Below, one piece after another: positions 1 through 11,492 of a stretch of 64,000 nt of DNA. Positions within the stretch are counted from its first letter, which is position 1. Every line of letters begins with the position of its first letter. This stretch comes from Camellia lanceoleosa. Its lineage: Eukaryota > Streptophyta > Magnoliopsida > Ericales > Theaceae. The position numbers and the translations under genes were made by a program. The stretch is taken from NCBI GenBank assembly GCA_025200525.1, contig CM045763.1, positions 62,941,018 to 63,005,017 on the forward strand, read 5' to 3'. The notes below the pieces were generated by a model. The model searched no databases, was not told the origin of the DNA, and saw only the letters and a list, made by a program, of their open reading frames with translations.

Positions 1-74
1 TTTCCAAAAGGATATGGTTTGGATCAAAGCTGGGTCTTAATTTTGATATTAGGCAAGAATTACGGGTAGAGGAT

Positions 75-720
75 TTGATTGATTTTTGGTTTCATAATGC
101 GTTTGATGAGAGTGCTATTATAGAAGCAATCAAAGTTCTTTGGGGTATTTGGGTTCATAGAAATCGAGTTGTATCTGATAATCACATTATTGATCCACTT
201 TCCACTATCCAATTGATTAACAATTTGAGATTGAAAAATTTTCTTGATATGACTTTCAGAACAATGGCCAAAAATGAGATCGGAGGCGACTTGAGTTTTT
301 CATGTTATGTCTAATGTTGTTTCATGGTGTATAGATCCAACTTATAAAGTATTTTTGGTGGATGGCGCATGGCATCAACAGACGGAACAAGTGGTTGCTG
401 CATGGGTGACGGTCAATAAAAATGGATGTAAGGTGGCATCTAGAGCATTTTCATTCCAAGCGCAATCAGCTCATGAAGTCGAAACCCGTGGTTGCATAGA
501 TGTGCTTCAATGGCGCTTTTCTCGAAATCTCAAAACAGTGCTAATTCAGACGGATTGACAAGGGTTGATTAATAGTTTGAAATCATGTGTTACTGTTGAC
601 TGCTTCTCTAAATCTTTAATAGATGACATGTGCAAGAAGATGGACTATTTTTGTATTTAAGATGCCTCATACTATTGTAAAGCCTCCTCGTATGGCGGCA
701 AAGGTTGCCTTGCGTAAAGG
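75..720 (+). pseudogene. LINE-type RNase H / reverse-transcriptase-like remnant
   Basis: Two overlapping open stretches (75-314 and 307-558) read like the C-terminal RNase H-like part of plant L1-type non-LTR retrotransposons. The second has a VDGAW motif near residue 19 (first catalytic Asp of the RNase H fold) and a later E in SAHEVETRG, followed by IQTD at its end, which fits the third acidic residue. A TGA directly after IQTD and a frame change break the protein. Nothing upstream of the RNase H part is inside the window, so it is a truncated element cut by the window edge. The exact superfamily is inferred from motif order only. Confidence 0.55.
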
Positions 721-980
721 CAGCCAATTTTGTTTGGTTTGTTAGTTTTATATATCTATGTGGCGTTTTGACAAGTTGATAAAAAATTAATTTTTGACTT
801 TTTTAATTAAAAAAGTTAGTTTTTTTGGATAGTGTTAACTTTTTTACTAACTTGTCAAAGCAAGCCTATATATGTAAGAAGTATTTACCTACTTAAGGTT
901 TGTACTTTTTTTTTCATTTTGCCATTCTATTATTGTTGATACTTCATTATTGCTTTATACCTTTTAGATAATTTAGTCAC

Positions 981-1443
981 TGTGAAAATTTATATTTAAT
1001 TATTCTTAAAAGAAAATAAATAAATAAATTAATTAATTAATTAATTTTATCCAGAGTCTACTTGAAATATATATTAGTGCAAAAGTTAATTTTAAATTAA
1101 TACAATTCAATCACTAACAAAGACATTATTGAGGATAATAATTTTGTGGGTATTCAATATTTGTTATTTATAAATTATTTTAATTAGGATTATATATGAT
1201 AATTATTTTTACTAAATATCTTAGTTAAGAATCTTAGTGTATCAATTTTAAGAAAGCCACACAAATACACAAAAAAAAAAATAAATAAATAAAATCAAAC
1301 CTTGCAGATTTTTGGTGGCAACTTTTCCACATGTTGGATTGCATGTTATTATTAAGACGGAGAACCCATTATAGTCTTGGAATTGAGAGAAAGTGAACTC
1401 ATAGAATGAAGAGAGAATGATGAGGGAGAGGGAGAGGGAGAGA

Positions 1444-1481
<38 letters not shown>

Positions 1482-3713
1482 AGGGCTCAGCTTGATTATC
1501 TATATATACATAGGTATTTCTACTCCTCCGGATCAATGAGGAGAATAAAGGCCAAAAAAAAAAAAAAAGAGAGAAAATTCTGTGAGTAACAAAGCAGTAG
1601 GAGAAGAAGAAGAGTGGGAGATTAAGATTGCATATTTTTTTACCATTTCACTATTCCATTTCAATCCTACAACTAGGTAAGAAAACCCTCTCAACCCTCT
1701 TATTTTTTTTAATTGTTGAAATTTTCAAATTATATTTCATATGATAAAATAACTAATTTATAGATACAAATTTTTATATATGTATATAAATTTTGTGATG
1801 TGTATATCAGATATTTGAAAATATTGATAGTCTTAAAGTCATGGTATTATTGTGAAAATAGGCTTGCATGTGTAGTTTATACCATTAAAGAGAGGATTGA
1901 AAAATTTATTTGGTCCCTAAATCTGTCAGAAAATTTGTACGAATTTTTAGACAATTTTATACTCAAAATTTGAAGATTATTTTTTCTTCAAATTTGTTTA
2001 GAATGATATCTACTTCATCCATGAATTTTTGTAACAATTATGGAGTTTTTACGAATTTATATAGATTTTTAACCAAATCTGGAGCTATAGGCAAATTTTA
2101 CTATGTGTTTGAAAAATCATTAAAAATTTTATATTAAACCAAATCTGGTAATTTTTAAACAAAAAATGAAATTTGAGAAGTCTAGTTTCGCAATAAATTT
2201 TTAGATTATGGAATTGATTTATAAATTTAAATATGGAATTAATTTAAGAAAATGTGATAAATCTGTATCATAAATTTTCTTGGAATTTTCAGAATTATTT
2301 ATAATTTATTTTTGAAAAATGCTTTCTGAAAAATGACCATAACATGTTTATTGAGTATTTTGTAGATTTATATGAATTTTAGAGTTGTATAAGTAATTTA
2401 TTTATAATTTTAATTACGAGTTATGTATTCTGAAAATTCTGGCAGATTAAGGAGGAATCAAAAAATTATCTCTTTAATTGTTTATTTGGACTAAAAAATT
2501 TAATACTGTACTAGTCTAATATTGTAGATTAAAAATCCATGCATGTGTGTAACTATGATTTATTGGTATCTAAATTATTATTTCATACTATTCTTTAAAT
2601 AAATTGTTTATTTAAATTTTGTACAATTATTTATTATTGTGTGACATATGTAATATTTTATGTTGGAAATTTTGATGAGTTGGTATAACATTATTAGTAA
2701 TTAAATGTTGAATTATTGTGAATATCTCAACAAGTAAAGAAATAAGAAATTTAACCAATGATACATTAAAATTTAAAAGTAATGGGGTGAGCTCGGTTTA
2801 GAATCTTGTGCAAGTGAGTTGCAAACCCTAACATGGCATGAGAAGGTATTTTGGCTCTTATCGGTGTAGGCGATTAGGCGATATAAGGTTGATGGTGCGG
2901 GTGTCATAACATAGACCGTTCCTTTGGGGCAGACCGTGATGTTACGACTCGGGTATGTAACCCTGGTGCGTGGGCATCATTGGTAGTTACAGTAAGTAAT
3001 ATTTGAACATTTGACTGAGGGGGAGTTAGAATTGCCCGTGGCCATTACTTAGCGGTTGAGTAGAAATAGTGCTCCGCGGGAAGTTACTTAAATTTATCTG
3101 ATAAACTAAATTTATGAAACATTAAAAAGAAAGGTGGGCATATTCCTTATGATGAAATGCTTCTTTCGTTTGTTATATATTTTTTATTTGATTTATTATT
3201 ATCTATTATTATTATTTCAACTGATAACATTCCTTTTATACTTACTAAATGTTACTTGTTATTTTGTTACTACACATTATTCATAAATTGTGAGTATTAT
3301 TATCGGGGTGGGTATTTTCGGGTTGTAGTATCTTATTGAGCTTGTTGCTCACTGACATTCCCATTGCCCTGGCGTTTTATGTCAGGTACTGAAGAAACCG
3401 AAGGAAACACCGAGGCCTTGCAAGACGATATTCAGCCTTGGTTAGCTTGAAGAGTGTTCAAGATCTATGAACCATTTTTCTAAATTTCTAGTTTTTTTTT
3501 TTTTTTTTTTTTAATGTTATATTCATATTGTTTTTATGTACTAAAATTAAGTTTTAAGTTTTTATTGGAGTTGTAATTTAAGAACTTTTAATTTCTGGGT
3601 TGTTAATTAATGCTAGTAATATTGGTGACAACATTGATGAGGGGTTAGTTATTAACAAATTAATTTTAAGTTCTAAATCTTATTATGATGTCCTCAAATC
3701 TTGGGGCGTCATA
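981..3713 (+). repeat. Probable long solo LTR (Ty3/gypsy, Tekay-like), 2.7 kb
   Basis: The segment starts TGTGAA and ends GGGGCGTCATA, and is flanked by the 5-bp direct repeat GTCAC (976-980 and 3714-3718). Inside are a TATA-like ctatatatacata near 1500, a (GA)n tract at about 1420-1478 and a leader-like region with a donor-like GTAAGA near 1676. The stretch 2780-3460 has the mixed G-rich sequence, the words 'gagcttgttgctcact' and a following 'caggtactg' that recur in LTRs of plant chromoviruses. No internal coding region is attached. The right end resembles the typical GGGGCGTCACA terminus with one change. The left end is chosen mainly by the duplication, so chance is not excluded. Confidence 0.4.
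1420..1478. repeat. (GA)n microsatellite
   Basis: A purine-only GA/GGGAGA tract lies about 25-80 bases upstream of a TATA-like sequence. It may be part of a promoter region in the surrounding LTR-like repeat. Confidence 0.85.
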
Positions 3714-3718
3714 GTCAC

Positions 3719-4492
3719 TTTCTTGGATTTCTTAGTAAATTTACGCTTTCTTTATTTTAATGACTTTAGCCTTATGTAAGGCTCAATGATTACATTTGGA
3801 GAAAATTATTTTATTATTCTTCTTACTTTGAGAATATTACAACTCACCTTTATTTGTTCTATCTAATGTAATTTTTTTGATTTTGGAGGTCCTTTATAAC
3901 ATTTGGATATTTTGGTTTCATAGATTTTATTACTTGCTTTTTACACTATAGGATATGTGATTTTGTAAAATATTAATAGTCAAAAGAAGTTTGAATTTCT
4001 CTCAAATTAAAATCTAAATTTGGGAAAATTTGAGAGATTTGTGAAGTTCATCATATGTACCATTTTGATAAAGTAAATCAACCACAATATTTTTTTTTTT
4101 GCATTTGTTTTCAAAAAAATAGATAAGTGTATTATTTAAAATCGACCACTATTTTCTTAAGAGACAAACACAATAAAATAAAAAAGTTACAATTATTGGA
4201 TCAATCTATTTATTTATTATGAATGATATACACGAAAATTCTTATAAAATAGATTATTAAAACGGGATTTACGGTTAACTCTATGACCCCTAAGTTCTCT
4301 CAATATTAGATTCAAAGGTAAAAGAAGCTAAAAATAATTACATATTTTTATTCTATCATAAGAATAACTTCAATTATAGAAGTGTAAAGTCATTTTTTAA
4401 CTCAGTGTAAAAAAAATATATATATATTTTTTTTTGTTGTTATTTTGAGAATAATATTTGAAGAGGTTATTATGTGGTCTATGAGCAATACT
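3719..4492. other. Intergenic AT-rich DNA, nothing recognised
   Basis: No open frame, RNA gene or terminal-repeat element could be supported. The sequence is AT-rich with short poly-A and poly-T runs. Confidence 0.6.
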
Positions 4493-4497
4493 TTACA

Positions 4498-4759
4498 GGC
4501 ATGTTTGATTGGGTAGATTGGAGTATGGGATTGGGATTATTAATCCGTGGGTCCAATTATCCTATGTTTGTTTTAATATTTTGGTTTAGGATTATTAATC
4601 CAATGGATAATTAATCCAACAAATTTGTAGGATTATTAGTAATGGGGTAGGGGTAGGATTATTAATCCAATGAATATTAATTTAATTGGATAGTGAATAC
4701 TACATTAATTTAATAGGATTATTAATACTTTATTATTAATCTTGTAAATCAAACATGAC
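4498..4759. mobile_element. MITE with 13-bp terminal inverted repeats and internal ggattattaatcc repeats
   Basis: The 262-bp element begins GGCATGTTTGATT and ends AATCAAACATGAC, an inverted repeat with one mismatch, and is flanked by the direct repeat TTACA (4493-4497, 4760-4764). The inside contains several copies of the palindromic word ggattattaatcc. It encodes nothing. A PIF/Harbinger-like origin is possible from the TTA in the duplication, but a 5-bp duplication is not typical, so the superfamily is left open. Confidence 0.7.
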
Positions 4760-5236
4760 TTACATTCCTTATTATTTGACACTTGTCAAATTATTTCCCA
4801 ATATTCTAGCAAGAAGTACTGAATCTTACAATTTTAATCAATAATATCGAGTAAAGGCATCATGTGCACTTGCCTGCGGACCATAACATAATTTTTCATA
4901 ATCTTTATAATAGCCCGGACCAAAAGTATTGTAGAGTCCAAATCTTTGTTTGATTTGATTTTTAAAGTCTATTTTTAGAAAGAAAAATAATTGTAAAAAA
5001 CTAAAATTTATTTTGGTGACGAGAAAAAAATTAAATACATTCATTATTTTCATACAATCTTATCTTTTTAAAAAGTAGAAATTAATTTTAAAAATTTCAA
5101 AATATCTTTCTGCTTCTTTTAATTTGGTTGGTGAATTACTTTGGCCGGAGAGCTCTTGAAATTTATGTAAGAAAATCGGATTAATTGTAATTAGCCTAAT
5201 AGTGCAAAGGTTGAGGTTTTTTTTTTTTTTTCTTTT

Positions 5237-5580
5237 GATAAATTATAAATACGTCCTCTAAAGTTTGCCTCAAATATAAATTGTCGCTCATAGTTTTAAA
5301 AATTATATAACGTCCCTTGAAATTTTAAATTTTGCAACAAACAATCTATTTTATTAATAAATTATTAGGTCGAAATTACAATTTTAATAATGACAAAAAT
5401 TTATTTCAATTAATAATTGAGGTAATTTTATCATTATATAGGAAATCAGTTAGAAAATTTATTTTTTCAATTAATTCTGTTAAATAAAAAATTATAATAA
5501 GGGGGTATTTGTAATTTTTCAAATCATAAGAGACAATCTATATTTTAAATAAATTTAAAAGGTGTATTTTTAATTTATCC
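5237..5580. mobile_element. Fold-back MITE (gataaattataaatacg family)
   Basis: The left end (gataaattataaatacgtc) and the reverse complement of the right end (ggataaattaaaaatacac) match, giving a roughly 340-bp fold-back. Related fold-backs occur at 12437-12728 and 57254-57506, and a partial one near 6340. There is a poly-T run on the left and poly-A on the right. It is non-coding and the arms are degenerate. Confidence 0.55.
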
Positions 5581-5584
5581 TTTA

Positions 5585-6720
5585 AAAAAAAAATGCTACA
5601 GTGATTATTTGTAATCTAATCCCTTTCTTCATGCGGCCAATCAAACGTGCTCCTAATTTTTAACTATTATATCTTTAATTTTTATATAATTAAATACCAA
5701 TCAGTTAAAAAAATTCAAAATTACTTTTTAGAATTTAAATTCATAATTAAAGTTGTAATAAAGGTATATAATCATTTCATTCTATACCGTTTTAATTAAT
5801 CAAATATAATTTAAGAATTCATAAAAAAATATTATAAATAAAATTAAATGATATATAAATATATAAGGTCTATTCTGTTATATATATTTTTTCTATTAAA
5901 CAAATACTACTTTAAAATTAAAAAAATCAAATTTTAATAAGAAAATTAAAATTTTAATAAAAAATTTAAAAATGAGTAACTCGCCGTGCAAGACACTGCC
6001 TCCGTACCTAATATATATATATATATATATATAATTGCTGTTTTTTTCTTTTTTTTTTTTTTTAAAAAAAAAATTCTTCTTACTTGTCACCAAAATCCAG
6101 TTATAATAAGGCCAAGTTTGGAAAGACTAAATAAGTGTATTTTTTGATTTTTTTTATATTATGTGTAGAAAAAGTAGAGAGAAGATGTTGATTGATGTGA
6201 CCCTAAAAAGATAAAAAGATGAAATAAGTGTACTTTTTTAGTTTAGCTAAACTTGACCTAAGTCGGTCAGCAAAGTCAGCCATAACGTAAGTCACATCGT
6301 CACATCACATGCAAGGCCATTGGCCAACTAATTTTTTTTTTTTGATAAATTACAAATGCATCGAAAAATTCTATTTTAACACGTCTAATTAATTCAGGGC
6401 ATGTTTTTTTTTAATACATACTTATTAATTTAATTATCAATTAATTTTTTCAATTTACACCTTTAAAATTATAATTACATTCTTCACTCATAACTATGGT
6501 ACACACTCTTTTATTAATCCTATTTCACATTTATAGTTTTACCACAAAAGTGAAAACCAAAGCCAGTTTCGTTCAAAAATAAAATAAAATAAAATAAAAT
6601 AAATAAATCTATGAATTTTTTTTCCCTTCATTGAATACCTTTAAAACCTCCCTTGAATAATCATGGTTGAAGGTAAGAAATCTTTTCATTTTATTATTAC
6701 ATTTATATGTATATATTACT
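5585..6720. other. Intergenic repeats and AT-rich DNA
   Basis: This stretch holds a (TA)n microsatellite (6009-6032), a diverged copy at about 6105-6260 of a dispersed repeat also seen near 14.8, 41.0 and 49.3 kb, and a segment (6255-6330) with the words gtcacatcgtcacatcacat that recurs at about 13060-13145. No gene is supported. Confidence 0.6.
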
Positions 6721-6725
6721 ATTAC

Positions 6726-7367
6726 TGTTAGGGAAAATCGATGAATCCCCACAAGTAAATCAATCAATGGGAATATAAATTAATGCGGAAAAATTAAATC
6801 AAAGGCAACAAAAGAATTTTTACGTGGTTTCCTCAATGTGAGATACGTCCACGGGATCGAAATCCGATTCCACTATCAACCAAATAAGTTCCAAACGATT
6901 ACAAACGACACACTAATGGTCTCACAAAACCACTCTTAGGTGAATTCCAATAATCACAAATAAACAAGAGGAAAGACCTCACCAAATAGATGAACCAAAA
7001 TCTTCAGAACCAAAGTTGAAGAAGACCCAAAATAACGAACCAAACTTCTTCACAAATCAAAGCACCAATACTTGATTGACCAAGTCAAATCAAGAATAAC
7101 TAAACAACACCAAGTTGATTTTTTCCTCCAATACAACTTGTAGTAGCCGCCACTTTTTTTTGTGTGTTTTCACCAAAACAATGCCTCCAATATAAAAGTA
7201 ATATAATGAATCTAGGGTTTTGTAATCAAACCCTAATTGTATCCCAATTGGATTGGGCCTCCACAAATATAATATATAAAAATATTATACCTAAACCAAG
7301 CCAAATTAAAACTCTTTTTCCAAAACCAATTGGGTCTCACACTCCAATAAGGAGGTATACCCAACAA
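6726..7367 (-). repeat. 3' LTR of the Ty1/copia element
   Basis: On the plus strand it runs from TGTTAGGG to CCCAACA; in element sense it starts TGTTGGG and ends CCCTAACA. It pairs with 10848-11487 with scattered single-base differences, which suggests an insertion that is not very recent. A T-rich promoter-like region is present but no single TATA box stands out. Confidence 0.92.
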
Positions 7368-7384
7368 TTCTCCCCCTACCGACT
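7368..7384 (-). other. Polypurine tract of the copia element
   Basis: In element sense the sequence directly before the 3' LTR is gtcggtagggggagaat, a purine-rich tract in the position where plus-strand DNA synthesis is primed. Confidence 0.75.
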
Positions 7385-7546
7385 TAGGTGGAGACATCAA
7401 CCATACCCACCAAAGTTCGACACTTTAAATGTTTCTCCCTCGACAAAGTCTTAGTCAGCATATCTGAAATATTATCATCTGTGTGAACCTTTTCGAGTTG
7501 CAACAATTTCGAATCTAACACATCACGAATCCAATGGTATCTCACA

Positions 7547-8224
7547 TCAATGTGTTTCGATCTCGAATGAAATGGTAGAATTTTTACTCAAGTGAATAGC
7601 ACTTTGACTATCACAATAAAGCACATACCTTTCTTGCTTCAAACCCAACTCTTGCAAAAATTTCTTCAACCATAACTCTTCTTTGCAAGCTTCTGTAATG
7701 GCAATAAATTCAAACCGGTAGTTGAGAGAGCAACACATTTTTGTAATTTAGATTGCCATGCCACGCCCCCGCAAAAGTCATCAAATACCCCAAGTAGATT
7801 TCCTAGAATCAACATCACCACCATGTCGAGAATCTGTGAATCCATCAAGCATCGCTTCCCATTCCCAAAACACAAACACACCTTGAAGTCCTCGAAGATA
7901 TCTTAGAATCCATTTTACCGGCCAATGTTCTTTACGGATTAGAGAGAAAGCGACTCACCACACCAACGGCGTGAGTAATATCCGACCTTGTACAAACCAT
8001 GGCGTACATCAAAGAACCAATCTTTGAAGCATAAGGAACTTTCAACATCTCTTCTTTGTCTTTCTCACTTGTAGGACATTGATTCGAACTAAGTTTGAAG
8101 TGACTGCAAGTGGACAACCAACCGGCTTTGCTTTATCCATGTTGAATCTCTCAAGAACTTTCTCAATGTAGCTCTCTTGAGACAACCAAATCGATCCCTC
8201 TTTGCGATCACAAACAATTTTCAT
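7547..8224 (-). pseudogene. Copia RNase H region, broken
   Basis: Successive minus-strand frames give an SIWLSQESYIEKVLERFNMD-type RT-to-RNase H connection, a PYASKIGSLMYAMVCTRSDI segment, an ALSTTG motif (usual ALSTTEAE region with E changed) and VLYCDSQSAIHLSKN, which contains the D of the RNase H active site. At least three frame changes separate these pieces. The missing Glu after ALSTT suggests loss of an active-site residue. It is part of the defective element and is not expected to give a working enzyme. Confidence 0.8.
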
Positions 8225-8229
8225 ACCAA

Positions 8230-9278
8230 GTATTTGCTTTGCGGTCCGAATCTTTCATAGCAAAAGATTTACTCAACTCCAATTTCAACTTTGTTAATCA
8301 TGGTAGAATCTTGACCCACAATTAACATGTCATCAACATAAAGCAAAAGAATAATAAATTTGCCATCCGGAAATTTTTCACAAACACACAATGGTCGAAG
8401 TGGTTTGAGGAAAAGCCATTATTCATCATGAAAGAGTCAAATTTTTTGTACCATTGTCATGAGCTTGCTTGAGGCCATACAAACTTTTCTTCAATTTGCA
8501 AACAAATTTCTCTTTCCCTTTCTCCACAAAACCTTCCGGTTGCTCCATGTAAATTTCTTCTTCAAGATCACCATGAAGAAATGCGGCCTTCACATCAAGT
8601 TGTTCAACTTCAAGGTTCATACTTGCAGCCATGCCAAGTACAACCCGAATAGAAGACATCTTCACAATCGGCGAGAAAATCTCATCAAAGTCAATACCTT
8701 TCTTTTGCCCAAAGCCTTTCACAACAAGGCGCGCTTTGTACCTCAGATTCTTCCTATCATTCCTCAATTTGAAGACCCACTTATTTTTCAAAATTTTCCT
8801 CCCTTTAGGCAACTTCACTAAGTCATAGGTGTGATTTTCAAGTAAGGAGTCCATCTCCTCTTCCATGGCCTTTTTCCAATCACCTTTCTTTACATGCTCA
8901 ATTGCTTCTTGGTAGCTCTCCGGCTCCCCTTGATCAGAAATCAACACAAATTCATTGGGAGGATACTTTCTTGAAGGTTGTCGGTCCCTTGTAGATTTCC
9001 TCAACTCAAGTGTGTGGTGGCGGTTCTTGAGTTGGATGCTCTTCCTCAATTTCTGGCTCAACTTCATTAGGATTAGCATCATCTTCTACATCTTCAATAG
9101 ATGGCTGCATATCTCCCCCATTTTCATCATCAACTGGAGATGAAGGAGATGGATCCATGTCAATGAGATCACTAGTTTTTGGCTCCGGTTGATCACCTTT
9201 ACCAAAGTCTTCAATTGTTTGGTCTTCAAGAAACACAACATCACGGCTTCGAATGACTTTCTTGTCGTGGGATCCCAT
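8230..9278 (-). pseudogene. Copia reverse transcriptase region, frameshifted
   Basis: The longest piece (9082-8426) shows [42 protein letters not shown], the catalytic-region [12 protein letters not shown] and KSLYGLKQA, all standard for copia reverse transcriptases (RVT_2). A frameshift follows LKQA. The YVDD active-site motif is still readable in another frame near 8335-8346. The acidic linker at 9278-9006 is the usual spacer between integrase and RT. One ORF of 218 aa covers only part of the domain, so the enzyme is not intact. Confidence 0.88.
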
Positions 9279-9404
9279 AATCTATACCCGAATTCATCAC
9301 GCCTATAGCCAAGAAAAATACATTGTCTTGACTTACTATCAAGCTTGGACCTCTCATCATTTGGAATGTGAACAAAAGCTAAACAAACAAACACAATCAA
9401 GTGC

Positions 9405-10167
9405 TCATAAGACACATCTTTGCCGGTCAAACTCTTTCAGAACACCACCATTCAAAGGATAGCAAGGAGATAAATTGATCAAGTCAACCGCTGTACTCAT
9501 TGCCTCACCCCAAAAGGATCTTGGCAATTTAGCTTGTGAAAGCAAACACCTTGTTCTTTCCACAATGGTGCGGTTCATCCTCTCGGCAACGCCATTTTGT
9601 TGAGGAGTCTTCGAGCGTCTTTTGATGCGAATACCTTGCTGCGACAATACTCATCAAATGGCCCAATGTATTCACCACCATTGTCTATTCGGATGCACTT
9701 CAATTTTTGCCCTGTTTCTCTTTCAACCATGGCCTGAAAATGCTTAAATACTTCTAGAACTTGATCTTTAGTTTTTAGTAGATAAGCCCAAACTTTCCTT
9801 GAATAATCATCAATGAAAGTAACAAAATAAAGTGCACCACCATGTGTTCTAACTTTTAAAGGACCACAAACATCCGAATGAATTAACTCCAACACATTTT
9901 CTTTTCTAGAAGCAACATTTTTATGAAAAGAAACTCTATGTTGTTTACAGCCAAACAATGAACACAAGTTTTAAGATGTGTACCTTTCAAACCGAGTAGA
10001 AGCTCTTTCTTGAACAAAACTTGTAGCCCCTTTTCACTCATGTGCCCAAGTCGCCTGTGCCACAATTCAGTAGAAGTATCATCTTCAAGTGCATTGACAA
10101 CACCTTTACAAATTTTTCCTTGCATCGAATAAAGTGTATGAATCTTCTTGCACTTAGCCACCACCAA
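9405..10167 (-). pseudogene. Copia GAG-pre-integrase and integrase, frameshifted
   Basis: The GAG-pre-integrase motif ELWHRRLGHMSEKGL and a CVHC pair (the HHCC zinc site) lie at 10167-9960. After a frame change come the integrase core motifs HSDVCGP, FIDDYSRKVWAYLLK and IRIDNGGEY. After another frame change comes TPQQNGVAERMNRT, which contains the third acidic residue of the DD35E triad. The catalytic residues are present, but two frameshifts separate them. Confidence 0.88.
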
Positions 10168-10250
10168 AGAACCCTTTGTGAGCTTCCATATTCCATCACC
10201 AAATTTGTTGTTGAAGCCTTCATCATCTAGCTTCCCAAAGAGAGATTAAA

Positions 10251-10796
10251 TTAAGGCGAATGTCGAACATGCCCCTCATCTTTAAGCAACAATTTGCAGC
10301 CCAAATTTGTTTCCAAGCAAACATCACCCATACCAATAATCTTGGACAAACCTTCATTACCCATTCGAACAGAACCATAATCTCCTGCAGTGTAGGTAGT
10401 GAAGAAATCAACTCGAGAAGTCACATAAAAAGAAGCACCAGAATCAATCACCCAATGACTCTCTTGGCCCACAAAATTGATACAATCATCTTCACAAACG
10501 ACCATGATATCATCGGTAATGCTTCTTGTTGTGTCTTCTTGCTTCTTATCCACACTTTTGTCACGCCTTTTCTCTTTATTCTTGAGCTTTCGGCATTCTC
10601 GCTTCATGTGCCCTTTCTCATGGCAATAATAACACTCAACGTCTTTCTTTGAAAAAGAACCATCTTTTGACTTGTTATTATCACCCTTAATGGGTCCATA
10701 CAAATCTTTACAAAATAATAGGTCATCTATTTTAGTTTTCGAAGTTACCCAATTGCTTCCATTGAAGCTAGACATACGACCCACATTCCCCTCCAT
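10251..10796 (-). pseudogene. Copia gag remnant with CCHC knuckle and protease
   Basis: A likely gag ATG at 10796 starts MEGNVGRMSSFNG. After about 35 residues the sequence jumps to the region before the zinc knuckle CYYCHEKGHMKREC. The central gag part, usually around 200 residues, is absent, which explains the short internal region. The protease motif WVIDSGAS (DSGA active site) follows about 65 residues later. The frame closes at 10251. This internal gag deletion would prevent particle formation. Confidence 0.85.
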
Positions 10797-10830
10797 TGAT
10801 TTACACAAATAAATAAATCTAAATAAACCG

Positions 10831-10847
10831 TAAGCTCTGATACCAGT
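10831..10847 (-). other. Primer binding site (initiator Met tRNA) of the copia element
   Basis: Directly after the 5' LTR, in element sense, comes actggtatcagagctta. TGGTATCAGAGC is the classic complement of the plant initiator-Met tRNA 3' end and sets the element's direction. Confidence 0.9.
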
Positions 10848-11487
10848 TGTTAGGGAAAATCGATGAATCCCCACAAGTAAATCAATCAATGGGAATATAA
10901 ACTAATGCGGAAAAATTAAATCAAAGGCAACACAAGAATTTTTACGTGGTTCCCTCAATGTGAGGTACGTCCACGGGATCGAAATTCGATTCCACTATCA
11001 ACCAAATAAGTTCCACACGATTACAAACGAGACACTAATGGTCTCACAAAACCACCCTTAGGTGAATTCTAATAATCACAAATAAACAAGAGGAAAGAAC
11101 TCACGAAATAGATGAACAAAAATCTTCAGAACCGAAGTTGAAGAAGACCCAAAATAACGAATCAAATTTCTTCACAAATCAAAGCACCAATACTTGATTG
11201 ACCAAGTCAAATCAAGAATAACTAAACAACACAAAGTTGATTTTTTCTCCAATACAACTTGTAGTAGCCGCCACTTTTTTTTGTGTGTTTTCACCAAAAC
11301 AATGCCTCCAATATAAAAGTAATATAATGAATCTAGGGTTTTGTAATCAAAACCTAATTGTATCCCAATTGGATTGGACTTCCACAAATATAATATATAA
11401 AAATATTATACCTAAACCAAGCCAAATTAAAACTCTTTTTCTAAAATCAATTGGATCCCACACTCCAATAAAGAGGTATACCTAACC
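10848..11487 (-). repeat. 5' LTR of the Ty1/copia element
   Basis: Partner of 6726-7367. Its outer terminal base is changed (CC instead of CA at 11486-11487), which is visible because the ATTAC duplication follows in register at 11488-11492. Confidence 0.92.
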
Positions 11488-11492
11488 ATTAC

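Larger units (their letters stand above)
6721..11492 (-). mobile_element. Ty1/copia LTR retrotransposon, gag-deleted, with ATTAC target duplication
   Basis: The element (6726-11487) lies on the minus strand between two LTRs of about 640 bp and is flanked by the perfect 5-bp duplication ATTAC (6721-6725, 11488-11492). Domains in sense order are short gag, CCHC knuckle, protease, GAG-pre-integrase, integrase, reverse transcriptase and RNase H, the copia order. The element is about 4.76 kb. Most of gag is missing: the N-terminal gag codons run almost directly into the knuckle region. Multiple frameshifts break the polyprotein, so it is non-autonomous. The initiator-Met primer site and RT motifs suggest a Tnt1/Tork-like lineage, which is inferred, not tested. 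Confidence 0.93.
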
